DNA from: Aeromicrobium flavum
Lineage (GTDB): Bacteria > Actinomycetota > Actinomycetes > Propionibacteriales > Nocardioidaceae
NCBI RefSeq assembly: GCF_007992115.1
Contig: NZ_BJZQ01000001.1
Coordinates: 310,001 to 374,000 of the forward strand
Length of the DNA: 64,000 nt
Reading direction: 5' to 3'
Below the pieces are notes generated by a model. The model had not been told where the DNA came from. It ran no database searches and was given only the letters and a program-made list of their open reading frames with translations. The position numbers and the translations under genes were made by a program. Shown one piece after another: positions 8,416-17,222 of the stretch (within the stretch, counting starts at the first letter, position 1; every line of letters starts with the position of its first letter).

Positions 8416-8421
8416 ACCATA
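8416..8421 (-). promoter_or_regulatory. -10 box for the chelatase operon
   Basis: TATGGT on the minus strand, placing transcription start near 8409 at the 5' end of the riboswitch. It lies back-to-back with the cobL promoter box at 8474-8479. Confidence 0.5.
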
Positions 8422-8473
8422 GACGCCGTCCGTGGGCGCGGACCGGGCACCCCACGGGTCGAGGCGGGCGGGC

Positions 8474-8479
8474 TAGGGT
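8474..8479 (+). promoter_or_regulatory. -10 box for cobL-cobM
   Basis: TAGGGT ends eight bases before the cobL ATG at 8488, with no ribosome-binding site between, suggesting a leaderless or nearly leaderless message. Confidence 0.5.
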
Positions 8480-8487
8480 GCTCGACC

Positions 8488-9693
8488 ATGAACGTGCACG
8501 TCACCGTCGTGGGCATCGGCGCCGACGGATGGGACGGCCTCCCGGCGGCTTCTAAGGTGCTCGTCGAGGGCGCGGCGAGCTTGCTCGGCGGGCGTCGTCA
8601 CCTCGATCTGATCCCCGGGATGTCAGGGCAGGAGCGCATCGCGTGGCCGTCCCCACTGCGTGACGGACTGCCGGACCTGCTCGCCCGCTTGCGGGGTCCG
8701 GTGGTGGCGCTGGCGTCCGGCGACCCGCTCGTGTCCGGGATCGGCACGACGTTGATCGACCTGCTCGGGCGCGAGCAGCTGACGATCGTGCCGGCCGTGT
8801 CGTCGGTGGCGCTGGCGCGGGCCCGGATGGGCTGGCCGGCGGAGTCGGCGGACGTCGTGAGCGTCGTCGGGCGTGACGTGCGGCTCGTGGTCCCGGCCCT
8901 GTCCGTGGGCCGCAGGCTCCTGGTGCTGTCGAGCGACGAGTCCACGCCCGCCGCGGTCGCCGAGCTGTTGGTCGACCTCGGCTGGGGCGACTCGCGACTC
9001 GTCGTGCTGGGCGACCTCGGCGGCGCCGCCGAGTCGCGGCACGAGTCCACGGCGCGGGTGTGGGACGGAGTCACTCCGCGGCTGCACGTGCTGGCCATCG
9101 AGGTACGCGGCCCGGGACCCGGTTGGGCCTCGGGAGGTGTCCTGCCGGACGACGCGTTCGAGCACGCCGGTCAGATCACGAAACGGGACCTGCGCGCCAG
9201 CGCGCTCGCGCGCCTGGCGCCGGCGCCCGGTCAGCTGCTGTGGGACGTCGGGGCGGGCAGCGGCTCGGTGGGAGTGGACTGGATGCGCGCGTGGCCGAGC
9301 GCCCGGACGATCGCCCTGGAAGCGCGAGCGGATCGCGCTGCCCTGGTGCGACGCAACGCCGAGCGGCACGGCGTCCCGGCCTTGCGCGTCGTGGAGGCGG
9401 CCGCGCCGGAGGGACTCGCAGACCTCGACGCCCCGGACGCGATCTTCGTCGGCGGCGGCGCGACCGTCGAAGGCGTCCTCGACACGTGCTGGGCCGCGCT
9501 GCGGCCCGGCGGGCGACTCGTCGTGCACGCCGTCACGGCCGAGACCGAGGCCGTGCTGCTGGATCGGTACCGTCGTCGTGGAGGCGAGCTCGTCCGCCTC
9601 CACGTCGAGCGCGCCGAGCCGCTCGGCACCTTCACCGGCTGGACGCCCGCACGGGCCGTCAGCCAGTGGTCCATCGTCAAGGGAGACTCATGA
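8488..9693 (+). CDS. cobL: Precorrin-6Y C5,15-methyltransferase (decarboxylating), CobL
   Basis: Bifunctional enzyme that methylates C-5 and C-15 of dihydro-precorrin-6 and removes the C-12 acetate carboxyl. 401 residues. The N-terminal CbiE-like methyltransferase (to about residue 200) starts HVTVVGIGADGW and contains LASGDPLVSG. The C-terminal CbiT-like Rossmann methyltransferase has DVGAGSGSVGVDW (about 252-264) and FVGGGATVEGV. ATG 8488 is chosen over upstream in-frame codons because the -10-like TAGGGT sits eight bases before it and the protein begins directly with the conserved strand. Its stop overlaps cobM (ATGA). Confidence 0.93.
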   Translation: MNVHVTVVGIGADGWDGLPAASKVLVEGAASLLGGRRHLDLIPGMSGQERIAWPSPLRDGLPDLLARLRGPVVALASGDPLVSGIGTTLIDLLGREQLTIVPAVSSVALARARMGWPAESADVVSVVGRDVRLVVPALSVGRRLLVLSSDESTPAAVAELLVDLGWGDSRLVVLGDLGGAAESRHESTARVWDGVTPRLHVLAIEVRGPGPGWASGGVLPDDAFEHAGQITKRDLRASALARLAPAPGQLLWDVGAGSGSVGVDWMRAWPSARTIALEARADRAALVRRNAERHGVPALRVVEAAAPEGLADLDAPDAIFVGGGATVEGVLDTCWAALRPGGRLVVHAVTAETEAVLLDRYRRRGGELVRLHVERAEPLGTFTGWTPARAVSQWSIVKGDS

Positions 9694-10445
9694 CCGTCCA
9701 CTTCGTCGGTGCCGGACCCGGCGCGGCCGACCTGATCACCCTCCGGGCTGTGCGCCTGCTCGAGGCCGCCGACGTGTGCTTGTACGCCGGGACGTACCTC
9801 GACGCCGCGGTCCTGGGGCACTGCCGCGACGACGCCCGTCTGGTTGACACGCAGCACCTGGACCTCGATGAGATCACCGCCGAGCTGGTCCGGGCCCACG
9901 CCGACGGCCTGGAGGTCGTGCGGCTGTGCTCGGGCGACCCGTCGCTGTACTCGGCCGTGCATGAGCAGGCCCGCCGGCTCGACGCCGCGGGCGTGGCGTG
10001 GGACGTGACCCCCGGCGTGCCGGCCTACGCCGCCGCCGCCGCGATCGTCGGCGCCGAGCTCACGGTCCCCGAGCTCGCGCAGTCCGTGGTGCTGACCCGG
10101 ACCCAGGCGCGGTCGACGAAGATGCCCGCCGGTGAGCAGCTCAGCGCGTTCGCCGCGACGGGCGCGACCCTGGCGCTGCACCTGGGAATCACCCGCGCGC
10201 GCGAGCTCGCGGCCGAGCTCGCCGAGCACTACGGCGTGGACTGTCCCGTCGTCGTGGTCTCCCAGGCCACCCAGCCGGCCGAGCTCGTGCTGCGTGGCAC
10301 CTTGGCCGACATCGCCGATCAGGTGGAGGAGGCCGGTCTGCGACAGGCGGCCGTCATCCTCGTCGGTCCGGCCCTGGCGCCGGACGTCCGCGGCGGCGAG
10401 TCGTTCCTCTACGCGGCCAGCCGCGAACGCCGCGCCCGCGGCTGA
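9690..10445 (+). CDS. cobM: Precorrin-4 C11-methyltransferase
   Basis: Adds the C-11 methyl group to precorrin-4 to give precorrin-5. 251 residues, the usual size. Tetrapyrrole methylase hallmarks are VHFVGAGPGAADLITL at the start, ADVCLYAGTYLD, RLCSGDPSLYSAV and VTPGVPAYAAAAA, followed by LTRTQARSTKMP, which is typical of CobM/CbiF. The ATG overlaps the cobL stop. It ends one base before the convergent cobIJ stop, with no terminator-like hairpin visible between the two operons. Confidence 0.94.
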   Translation: MTVHFVGAGPGAADLITLRAVRLLEAADVCLYAGTYLDAAVLGHCRDDARLVDTQHLDLDEITAELVRAHADGLEVVRLCSGDPSLYSAVHEQARRLDAAGVAWDVTPGVPAYAAAAAIVGAELTVPELAQSVVLTRTQARSTKMPAGEQLSAFAATGATLALHLGITRARELAAELAEHYGVDCPVVVVSQATQPAELVLRGTLADIADQVEEAGLRQAAVILVGPALAPDVRGGESFLYAASRERRARG

Positions 10446-10446
10446 C

Positions 10447-11949
10447 TCACTGCACGAAGCGCGGGCTCCAGACCCGTCCCGACGCCGTGACGCGCGTGGA
10501 GGACGCGCCGATCAGCAGCAGGCACTTCATGTCGACCGTCTCGGGATCGAGCTCGCCCAGCGTCGTGACGGTGAGGCTCTCCTCGGCGCGGCCGATGTCG
10601 CGGCCGACGACCACGACGGTCCCGGGCGCCTTGTGCTCCAGCAGGACGGCCTGCATCTGCGCGACCTGTTCGGTCCGCGACCGTGACCGAGGGTTGTAGA
10701 GCGCCAGCACGAGGTCGGCCGCGGCGACCGCGCGAAGCCGCTGCTCCACGACGTCCCAGGGCTTCAGCCGGTCGGAGAGGCTCATCACCGCGAAGTCGGC
10801 GCCGATGGGCGCACCCGCTCGCGCGGCCACCGCCTGCACGGCCGAGATCCCGGGCACGACGCGGACGGCGACGTGGGCGTAGCGCGGGTCCTCCGCGGCC
10901 TCGAAGACGGCCGACGCCATCCCGAAGATGCCGGCGTCGCCGCCGGAGACGACGGCGACCCGCTCGCCGCCGAGGGCCAGCTCGAGGGCGTCGCGCGCAC
11001 GGTCGACCTCGACGGTGTTGCCGGAGGCGTGGCGGACCAGGCCGGGACGCTGGGGGACTCGCTGCACGTACGGGCCGTAGCCGACGACGTGCCCGACCTC
11101 TGCCAGTACCTGGGAGGCCTCGGGCGACAGCCAGGCGTCCGGGCCGGGCCCGAGCCCGACGACGACGACCTCGGCGTCTGCGGCGGGGGCGACGGCCTGC
11201 GGGGCCGGGTTCTCGTACCGGGCGACGCCGGGACGCGTGTCGCCGGGCACGAGCACGATCGAGAAGTACGGGACCGTCTCGGGGTCCACGTCGGCGACCG
11301 GCAGGACGCGTTCGGCGTCCATCGAGGCACGCTCGACGTACCAGGAGCCTTCGACGCGACCGGCCTGCTCCAGCGCGGAGCGCACCTTGGCGAAGGTGCG
11401 GCCGAGCTTCATGATCACGGCGCCGTCGGTGTCGGCGAGACGCCGGGCCAGCTCGGGCTCGGGCAGGGTTCCGGGCAGGACCGTCAGCACGTCGGTCTGC
11501 CGGACCAGCGGCAGTGCGGTCGTCGCGGTGGCCGCGGCGAACGCCGGGACGCCGGCGACGACCTGCGTCTCGAACTCGCCGCTGAGCCGGTCGTGCAGGT
11601 ACATGAACGAGCCGTAGAGCATCGGGTCGCCCTCGGCCAGGACCACGACGTCGCGCCCGGCGGCGAGGTGGTCGCGCAGGCGCTGCGCGCACTGCGCGTA
11701 GAAGTCGGCCATCGCCCCGGCGTAGCCCCCGGGATGGTCGGTGGCCTGGGTCGTCACGGGATAGACGAGCGCCTCCTCGGTCACGCCGTCGCGCACCAGG
11801 TCCGACGCGATGCGTCGCGCGTTGGACTGCTTGCCGACGCCCTGGTGGTAGGCGACGACGTCCGCGGCCCCGATCAGGCGGGCGGCCTTGAGGGTGATGA
11901 GCTCGGGGTCGCCGGGGCCGACCCCGACACCGAACAGCCGCCCGTTCAC
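10447..11949 (-). CDS. cobIJ: CobI-CobJ fusion: precorrin-2 C20-methyltransferase and precorrin-3B C17-methyltransferase
   Basis: 500-residue fusion of two tetrapyrrole methylases. The CobI half (1 to about 245) begins LFGVGVGPGDPELITLKA and has VVLAEGDPMLYGSFMYLHD. The CobJ half (about 258-500) begins VVVVGLGPGPDAWLSP and has AVVSGGDAGIFGMAS, VVPGISAVQA and LYNPRSRSRT. CobI methylates C-20; CobJ methylates C-17 and contracts the ring. The GTG at 11949 overlaps the cobH stop as GTGA. The fusion is common in actinobacteria, including mycobacteria. Confidence 0.94.
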   Translation of the reverse strand: MNGRLFGVGVGPGDPELITLKAARLIGAADVVAYHQGVGKQSNARRIASDLVRDGVTEEALVYPVTTQATDHPGGYAGAMADFYAQCAQRLRDHLAAGRDVVVLAEGDPMLYGSFMYLHDRLSGEFETQVVAGVPAFAAATATTALPLVRQTDVLTVLPGTLPEPELARRLADTDGAVIMKLGRTFAKVRSALEQAGRVEGSWYVERASMDAERVLPVADVDPETVPYFSIVLVPGDTRPGVARYENPAPQAVAPAADAEVVVVGLGPGPDAWLSPEASQVLAEVGHVVGYGPYVQRVPQRPGLVRHASGNTVEVDRARDALELALGGERVAVVSGGDAGIFGMASAVFEAAEDPRYAHVAVRVVPGISAVQAVAARAGAPIGADFAVMSLSDRLKPWDVVEQRLRAVAAADLVLALYNPRSRSRTEQVAQMQAVLLEHKAPGTVVVVGRDIGRAEESLTVTTLGELDPETVDMKCLLLIGASSTRVTASGRVWSPRFVQ

Positions 11950-12608
11950 TCGCGCTCCTGGGCCAGGGCGTTGAGCGCGGACGCGGCCATCGCCGAGCCA
12001 CCGCGCCGGCCGGTCACGACGAGGTACGGGACGTCGATGCCGGACTCCGGGGCGAGGTCGATGAGCGCCTGCTTCGACTCGGCCGCGCCGATGAAGCCGA
12101 CCGGCGTGCCGATGATGGCGGCGGGGCGGGGCGCACCGTCGCGGAGCATCTCCAGCAGGTGGAACAAGGCCGTGGGGGCGTTGCCGAAGGCGACCACGGC
12201 GCCGTCGAGGTGGTCGGTCCAGAGCGACACCGCCGCGGCGGAGCGGGTCGTCGACCAGGCCTCGGCAAGCCCGGGGACCAGGGGGTCCCGCAGCAGGCAG
12301 CGCACGTCGTTGTCTCGGGGGAGCCGGGCCCGCGTCACGCCGGATGCGACCATGTGCGCGTCGGTCAGGATCGGCGCCCCGGACTCCAGCGCGGATCGCG
12401 CCGACGACACGAGGCCCGGGTGGATCACGAGGTCGCGGGCGAGGTCGGTCTGGCCGCACGCGTGGATCATCCGCACCGCGACCTTCTCGGCATCCACAGG
12501 GACCGCGGCGAGGTCGGCCTCGGCCCGGATCGTGGCGAACGAGTCGACGTAGATCTGCGAGCCCCGGGTCTCGTACTCGTAGTGGCGTGCGGGAGGTGCG
12601 AGCGTCAT
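11946..12608 (-). CDS. cobH: Precorrin-8X methylmutase
   Basis: Moves the C-11 methyl group to C-12, giving hydrogenobyrinate. 220 residues from the ATG at 12608, which overlaps the cobG stop (ATGA); a longer in-frame start exists but lies inside cobG. The catalytic histidine is expected in VRMIHACGQTDL (His49). Other conserved blocks are ILTDAHMVASG, FGNAPTALFHLLEM, IIGTPVGFIGAAESK and the C-terminal GRRGGSAMAASALNAL. Confidence 0.95.
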   Translation of the reverse strand: MTLAPPARHYEYETRGSQIYVDSFATIRAEADLAAVPVDAEKVAVRMIHACGQTDLARDLVIHPGLVSSARSALESGAPILTDAHMVASGVTRARLPRDNDVRCLLRDPLVPGLAEAWSTTRSAAAVSLWTDHLDGAVVAFGNAPTALFHLLEMLRDGAPRPAAIIGTPVGFIGAAESKQALIDLAPESGIDVPYLVVTGRRGGSAMAASALNALAQERE

Positions 12609-13492
12609 GCGTTCTCCAGGTCGGGGACGATCAGGGTGCGCCACGGCGTGACCACGACGCCGGGGGCGTCCAGCGCGAGGACGTCGTCCAGGAGGCGCCG
12701 GTCGAGACGTCCGTCAGGCACCGCGAGATGCAGCGCCACACGGCCGTCGTCCTGCGAGATCCTGCCAAGGGGTGCCGCAGCGCCGTCCACCCGGGTCTCG
12801 GGGCGACGATTCCCCGCCCGGCCCAGCAGCCCGATGCCACGGCCGGGCAGCTCGTCGACGTGCCAGGGCGATTCTGGCTGCGCGCCGGCGGCCTCGACGA
12901 AGCGCAGGGTCAGGTCGACGAGCGACTTCGGGGCGTCCCGGACGGGCACGACGGGACCCCATGCATCGCGTCCCGCGCGCAGCTGGACCGCATCGGCGGA
13001 GACCGCGACGAGGCCGAGGTCGAGGTCGCGTCCGGCGACGTCGCCGCGTCCGTCGTCGAGCACGAACAGGAAGCGGCCCGCCAGTGACGCGAGCGACGGC
13101 TCGGCGCACACCAACGTGTCGAGCTCGCGGACGACCGGGCGCAGGTCGGCGCAGCCCCCGGCGAGCCCGGTCAGCGGTGACGCCATGACGTTGCGCACGC
13201 GCTCGTGCGAGGTCGACGGCATCAGGCCGGTGTCCATGACGGCATCGACGACAGCATCGGACAGGCAGCCGTCGTCGTGGCGGATGCCGCGCACCTGCAG
13301 GTTCGCGCGGCTCGTCAGGTGCACGCTGCCGTCGCCGTGCACGTCTGCGACGTCGTGCAGCCGCGTCAGCGCGTCCGTGGACAGGTGCCCGCCGGGCACC
13401 CGGACGCGCACCAGGGCGCCGTCGTCGGCGATCCAGGGTCGAAGCAGTCCGGGACACAGGTCGCGGCGGGTCCGTTCGGTCACGCGGGACAT
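12605..13492 (-). CDS. cobG: Precorrin-3B synthase CobG
   Basis: Nitrite/sulfite-reductase-like monooxygenase that makes precorrin-3B, the oxygen-dependent step marking the aerobic route. 295 residues from ATG 13492, preceded by GAGGGTGAG; a GTG four codons upstream (13504) has no spaced RBS. Visible marks are the N-terminal CPGLLRPW, VHLTSRANLQVRGI, SHERVRNVMASPLTGLAGGCADLRP and RFLFVLDDGRGDV. The spaced cysteine set of classical sulfite reductases is not obvious; as I recall, mycobacterial CobG is similarly sparse. No riboswitch is visible before this operon, although one drives the divergent transporter operon. Confidence 0.85.
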   Translation of the reverse strand: MSRVTERTRRDLCPGLLRPWIADDGALVRVRVPGGHLSTDALTRLHDVADVHGDGSVHLTSRANLQVRGIRHDDGCLSDAVVDAVMDTGLMPSTSHERVRNVMASPLTGLAGGCADLRPVVRELDTLVCAEPSLASLAGRFLFVLDDGRGDVAGRDLDLGLVAVSADAVQLRAGRDAWGPVVPVRDAPKSLVDLTLRFVEAAGAQPESPWHVDELPGRGIGLLGRAGNRRPETRVDGAAAPLGRISQDDGRVALHLAVPDGRLDRRLLDDVLALDAPGVVVTPWRTLIVPDLENA

Positions 13493-13535
13493 GGTGCCAC
13501 TCACCCTCGTGGCGACGATCCGGCGTCGGAACTGC

Positions 13536-13541
13536 TACGGT
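13536..13541 (+). promoter_or_regulatory. -10 box for the corrinoid-transporter/cobN operon
   Basis: TACGGT, about eight bases before the apparent start of the riboswitch leader. Confidence 0.45.
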
Positions 13542-13548
13542 CGGCTCG

Positions 13549-13705
13549 CCAGTCAAACTCAGCGATGAGCCAGGGAACCCGGTGAGAGTCCGGGACTGAC
13601 GCGCAGCGGTGAGGGTGACGGGCGGGGCATGAAGCCACTGGACCGCAAGGTCTGGGAAGGCGCTCCGTCCGGTTGATCCCGAGTCCGAAGACCTGCTGGC
13701 CCTCA
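13549..13705 (+). promoter_or_regulatory. Cobalamin riboswitch controlling the btuFCD-like/cobN/cobF operon
   Basis: Core GGGAACCCGGTGAGAGTCC (13573-13591), then CAGCGGTGAGG and the paired GGACCGCAAGGTC arm. A complete B12 box GAGTCCGAAGACCTGCTGGC is at 13681-13700. It follows a TACGGT -10 box and ends about 65 bases before the start of the lipoprotein gene, where GAAGGA serves as RBS. This puts uptake, cobalt insertion and CobF under the same feedback as the rest of the pathway. Confidence 0.92.
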
Positions 13706-13769
13706 CGGCGACCGCCGTGCGGTCCCGCCGGGCTTCGCGAAAGAGCCCCAGACCTCGAAGGATCACGCC

Positions 13770-14756
13770 ATGCGCGTTCCCCATCGTCTTGCGATGTGCG
13801 TTCTCGTCGGATCCACGCTGACCGGCTGTGCCGGAGCTCCCACCGAATCGGCGGGGAAGGGTGCGACCGCGGCCGGCTTCCCCGTCGAGGCCACCAGTTG
13901 TGGCCACGTCAGCACCGTGAAAGCCCCGCCGCAGGCGGCGATCACCTTGAACCAGGGAGCCACGGAGGTGGCCCTCGCGCTCGGACTCGAGCAGCGGTTG
14001 GCCGGCACGGCCTACCTCGATGACGCCATCGCACCTCGATTCGCCGGCGCCTACGCGAAGGTGAAGGTGTTGGCGGCCGAGTACCCCTCGCACGAGGCCG
14101 TCCTGGCCGAGGAGCCCGACTTCGTCTACAGCTCGTACGCCAGCGCGTTCGCGGATGAGTCGGCCGGGACGCGCGAGGAACTGCAGGGGCTGGGCATCGG
14201 CTCCTACCTGTCCCCGTTCGGATGTCCCGACGCCCGCGACCGGGCCGAGGTCGGCTTCGAGTCCGTCTGGCAGGAGATCCACGCCGTCGCGGACGTCTTC
14301 GGCGTGCCGGAGCGTGCGGCCAGGATCGAGAGCGACCAGCGCGCGACGGTCGAGGAGCTGGCCGAGGTCGGCGCGGGTCGCGGGACGCGGGTCTTCTGGT
14401 ACGACTCGGGCGACAAGACCGCGTTGGCGGGAGCCGGCGAGGGCGGTCCCCAGGTGATCCTGGAAGCGGTGGGCGCCACGAACGTCTTCGGGGGTCTGGA
14501 CGGCGGATGGGCCGACGTCTCCTGGGAGCGGGTCGTGAAGGCCGAACCCGACGTGATCGTCGTGGCCGACGCCTCGTGGTCGTCCGCCGCTGAGAAGATC
14601 GCCCACCTGCGCAAGGACCCGGTCCTGAAGCGGCTGCGCGCGGTCCGTGACGACCGGGTCATCACCGTGGCCTACTCGGAGTCGACCCCGGGCGTTCGCC
14701 TCGTCGACGGCGCGCAGCAGGTGTCCGATCGCCTGATCGCACTCGGCCGTCGTTGA
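13770..14756 (+). CDS. Corrinoid/cobalt-complex ABC transporter substrate-binding lipoprotein (BtuF/FecB type)
   Basis: 328 residues with a lipoprotein signal peptide (lipobox LTGC, Cys20), then a class III binding-protein fold. Marks are ITLNQGATEVALALGLEQRLAG, PDFVYSSYASAF, a central helix, VFWYDSGD and DVSWERVVKAEPDVIVV. First gene after a cobalamin riboswitch and followed by matching permease and ATPase, so a cobalamin or cobinamide ligand is likely; iron-chelate binding proteins look similar, so the ligand is inferred from regulation. RBS GAAGGA is seven bases upstream. Confidence 0.85.
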   Translation: MRVPHRLAMCVLVGSTLTGCAGAPTESAGKGATAAGFPVEATSCGHVSTVKAPPQAAITLNQGATEVALALGLEQRLAGTAYLDDAIAPRFAGAYAKVKVLAAEYPSHEAVLAEEPDFVYSSYASAFADESAGTREELQGLGIGSYLSPFGCPDARDRAEVGFESVWQEIHAVADVFGVPERAARIESDQRATVEELAEVGAGRGTRVFWYDSGDKTALAGAGEGGPQVILEAVGATNVFGGLDGGWADVSWERVVKAEPDVIVVADASWSSAAEKIAHLRKDPVLKRLRAVRDDRVITVAYSESTPGVRLVDGAQQVSDRLIALGRR

Positions 14757-15817
14757 TGCTGCAGCGCAAGGAGCGCCCGGCCCGGTGGCGGAACCGGACC
14801 GTCGGCAGCGCCGTGATCGTGTCCGTACTGCTCGGTGCCACAGTCTCGCTGGCCCTCATGCTGGGTTCGGTCCAGGTGCCCGTCGTGAGCGTGTGGGAGG
14901 TCGTCGGCCGTCGGCTGGGAGTGCCGGGACTCGACGTCTCGCTGCTGGACGATCGGATCGTGTGGCAGCTGCGGCTTCCCCGCGTGCTGGGTGCAGCGGC
15001 GACCGGTGCGGGACTCGCGCTGTGCGGGGCCGTCCTGCAATCGCTCACCCGCAACGACCTCGCCGATCCCTACCTGCTGGGCATCTCCAACGGGGCCGCG
15101 GTCGGCGCGGTGAGCGTCATCGTGCTGGGCGTCTCGTTCGCGGGGCTCGTCGGCACCGCCCTGGTGGGCGCCGGCGCGTTCGTGGGCGCGCTGGCCGCTC
15201 TCGCGCTGGTCCTGACGCTGGCCACGGGCCGCAGCGGTGCCCTGCCTCCCACACGGGTCGTCCTGGCAGGCGTCGCCGTGGGGCAGATGTGCGCCGCGTA
15301 CACCTCCTTCGTCGTCATGATGAGCGGGGATCACGACGCCGCACGCCGGGTGCTCGGCTGGACGCTGGGGTCGCTCGCCGGCATCCGGTGGAACGGCGCC
15401 CTCGTCCTGGTCGGGCTCGTGGTGCTCGCGTTCTGCCTGGTCATGGCGTACACCCGCGCGCTGGACGCCTTCGCGTTCGGTGAGGTGGCGGCCGGTTCGC
15501 TCGGGGTCGGTGTTCGAAGCACACGGTGGACCCTCATGGTCGCGACCGCGGTGGTGACCGCGGGCCTGGTGGCGTTCACCGGAGCGATCGGGTTCGTCGG
15601 GTTGGTGGTTCCGCATCTCGCTCGCCTGCTGTGCGGACCGTTGCACCGGACGCTGCTGCCACTCAGTGCGGTTGGCGGAGCGTTGCTGCTGGTCCTGGCC
15701 GACACGGCGGCACGCACCGTCGTCCCTGGCCAGGAGGTGCCCGTGGGCGTCGTGACCGCCGCCGTCGGTGCTCCGGTCTTCGTCTGGTTGTTGCATCGAC
15801 AGGGGAGCACGGCATGA
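14756..15817 (+). CDS. ABC transporter permease (BtuC/FecCD type)
   Basis: About 353 residues with nine to ten hydrophobic segments. FecCD/BtuC marks include LRLPRVLGAAATGAGLALCGA near the N-terminus, then LADPYLLGISNGAAVGA, VLAGVAVGQ, WTLGSLAG and GFVGLVVPHLARLL near the C-terminal coupling region. The ATG at 14756 overlaps the previous stop (TGATG); a TTG one codon earlier is also possible. It forms the membrane channel of the importer with its neighbours and overlaps the ATPase gene (ATGA). Confidence 0.9.
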   Translation: MLQRKERPARWRNRTVGSAVIVSVLLGATVSLALMLGSVQVPVVSVWEVVGRRLGVPGLDVSLLDDRIVWQLRLPRVLGAAATGAGLALCGAVLQSLTRNDLADPYLLGISNGAAVGAVSVIVLGVSFAGLVGTALVGAGAFVGALAALALVLTLATGRSGALPPTRVVLAGVAVGQMCAAYTSFVVMMSGDHDAARRVLGWTLGSLAGIRWNGALVLVGLVVLAFCLVMAYTRALDAFAFGEVAAGSLGVGVRSTRWTLMVATAVVTAGLVAFTGAIGFVGLVVPHLARLLCGPLHRTLLPLSAVGGALLLVLADTAARTVVPGQEVPVGVVTAAVGAPVFVWLLHRQGSTA

Positions 15818-16572
15818 ATCTCGAGGTCCAGGACGTGACGTGGGTCCGACGGGGGACCCGCGTGCTCGAGCACGTCTCCGCCTCCGTCCCTACCGGTTCG
15901 GTCACGGGCCTGATCGGCCCGAACGGCTCGGGCAAGACGAGCCTGCTGACGCTCCTCGCCGGACTCGCACGACCCACCTCCGGGCGCGTGGTCCTCGAGG
16001 GTCGCGACATCGGGGCCATCCCCATCCGCGAGCGTGCTCGGATCATCGCCCTGCTGGAGCAACAGGCCACGACCTCGCTCGACCTCACGGCCCGTCAGGT
16101 CGTGGAACTGGGTCGCATCCCTCATCGGGGGCGCCGAGCCGGTGCGGTCCGTACCGCCGACGTCGTCAGGCAGGCCATGGCCGACGCCGATGTCCTCCAC
16201 GTGGCCGACCGGCGGTGGCAGACCCTGTCGGGAGGCGAGCGCCAGCGCGTCCAGCTGGCGCGGTCGCTGGCGCAGCAGCCCTCGATCCTCATGCTCGACG
16301 AGCCCACGAACCACCTGGACCTGGGTCACCAGATCGGTCTGCTCCGGACGGTGCGCCGGCTCGGGATCACGACCGTCGCCGCGCTGCACGACCTGGACCT
16401 GGCGGCGGCGTACTGCGACCGGCTGGTGGTGCTCGACGGGGGCCGGGTCGTCGCCCACGGTCCGGCCGCGGAGTTGCTGTCCAGTCCGCTGATCGAGCAC
16501 ACGTATGGGGTCCGTGCCGAGGTCGAGCACCACAGCCTCGCGCAACGGTTGACGGTGGTGTGGCACCCATGA
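15814..16572 (+). CDS. ABC transporter ATP-binding protein (BtuD/FecE type)
   Basis: 252-residue ATPase energising the importer. Walker A GPNGSGKTS is at 35-43, the Q-loop lies near LLEQQATTSLD, signature LSGGERQRV begins about 139, Walker B ILMLDEPTNHLD about 158, and the switch histidine is in VAALHDLDLAAAY. ATG 15814 overlaps the permease stop, and its own stop overlaps the ferredoxin-like gene, so the whole set is translationally coupled. Confidence 0.93.
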   Translation: MNLEVQDVTWVRRGTRVLEHVSASVPTGSVTGLIGPNGSGKTSLLTLLAGLARPTSGRVVLEGRDIGAIPIRERARIIALLEQQATTSLDLTARQVVELGRIPHRGRRAGAVRTADVVRQAMADADVLHVADRRWQTLSGGERQRVQLARSLAQQPSILMLDEPTNHLDLGHQIGLLRTVRRLGITTVAALHDLDLAAAYCDRLVVLDGGRVVAHGPAAELLSSPLIEHTYGVRAEVEHHSLAQRLTVVWHP

Positions 16573-17222
16573 GCGTCCTCGTCCACGTCGCCACGGCGCT
16601 GCCCGATGCCGCCCGCCAACCCGTGCTGCGCCGGGCCGCCGCGGATGCCGGAGCGCGGATCGCCTTCCTGCAGGGCGCCGAGCCGACCTTGGTCCGGGTG
16701 CTCGATGAGCTGCAGGCCGAGGGCGTCCGCGAGCTGCGACTGGAGCCGGTCAGCACCGACGACCTGGGATACGCGCGTTCGTGGGTGGGGCGGGTGGCGG
16801 GTCACTGGCACCGTGAGCAGGTCGACCCGCCCGTCATCGAGTTCGGCGACCGGACCATCACGGGACGCGAGGCTCCGCTGTCGTCGTCGGCCTGGGACGC
16901 GCCGCCCGACCACCGTCACCACCTCCTGCTGTGTCGCGGGCCGCGGTGCAGCGCGCGTGGCTCCGACGACACCTACCGGGCGCTCGTCATGGCCCTGGTC
17001 GAGACCGGCCTCACGGACCAGGACGTCCTGATGGCCCAGACCGGCTGCCTCTTCCCCTGCAACCACGGTCCCGTCGCGGTCGTCCACCCGGAGGGTGCCT
17101 GGTACGGACCGGTCCTGCCCGGCGACGCGGCCCGCCTCGTGCGCGAGCACCTCGCCGCGGACCGACCACTCGACGACCTCCGACTTCCCGGCTCGACCGT
17201 TCCCACCGAAGGAGCATCATGA
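16569..17222 (+). CDS. (2Fe-2S) ferredoxin-like protein encoded just before cobN
   Basis: 217 residues. The N-terminal ~65 residues (VLVHVATALPD, IAFLQGAEPTLVRVLDEL, VRELRLEPVS) resemble the CbiX/SirB chelatase-like half-domain in pattern. The C-terminal part is a thioredoxin-like 2Fe-2S domain with LLCRGPRCSARGS (about 119-131) and TGCLFPCNHGP (about 158-168), giving four cluster cysteines. Overlap with both neighbours (ATGA twice) ties it to cobN. A role in reducing cobalt or handing it to the chelatase is my inference. Proteins like this often sit next to cobN in actinobacteria. Confidence 0.75.
   Translation: MSVLVHVATALPDAARQPVLRRAAADAGARIAFLQGAEPTLVRVLDELQAEGVRELRLEPVSTDDLGYARSWVGRVAGHWHREQVDPPVIEFGDRTITGREAPLSSSAWDAPPDHRHHLLLCRGPRCSARGSDDTYRALVMALVETGLTDQDVLMAQTGCLFPCNHGPVAVVHPEGAWYGPVLPGDAARLVREHLAADRPLDDLRLPGSTVPTEGAS

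Noticed and set aside
13549..13770. Small leader peptide gene before the transporter operon
   Set aside because: The region folds as a cobalamin riboswitch with core and B12 box; the short frame inside it has no RBS.
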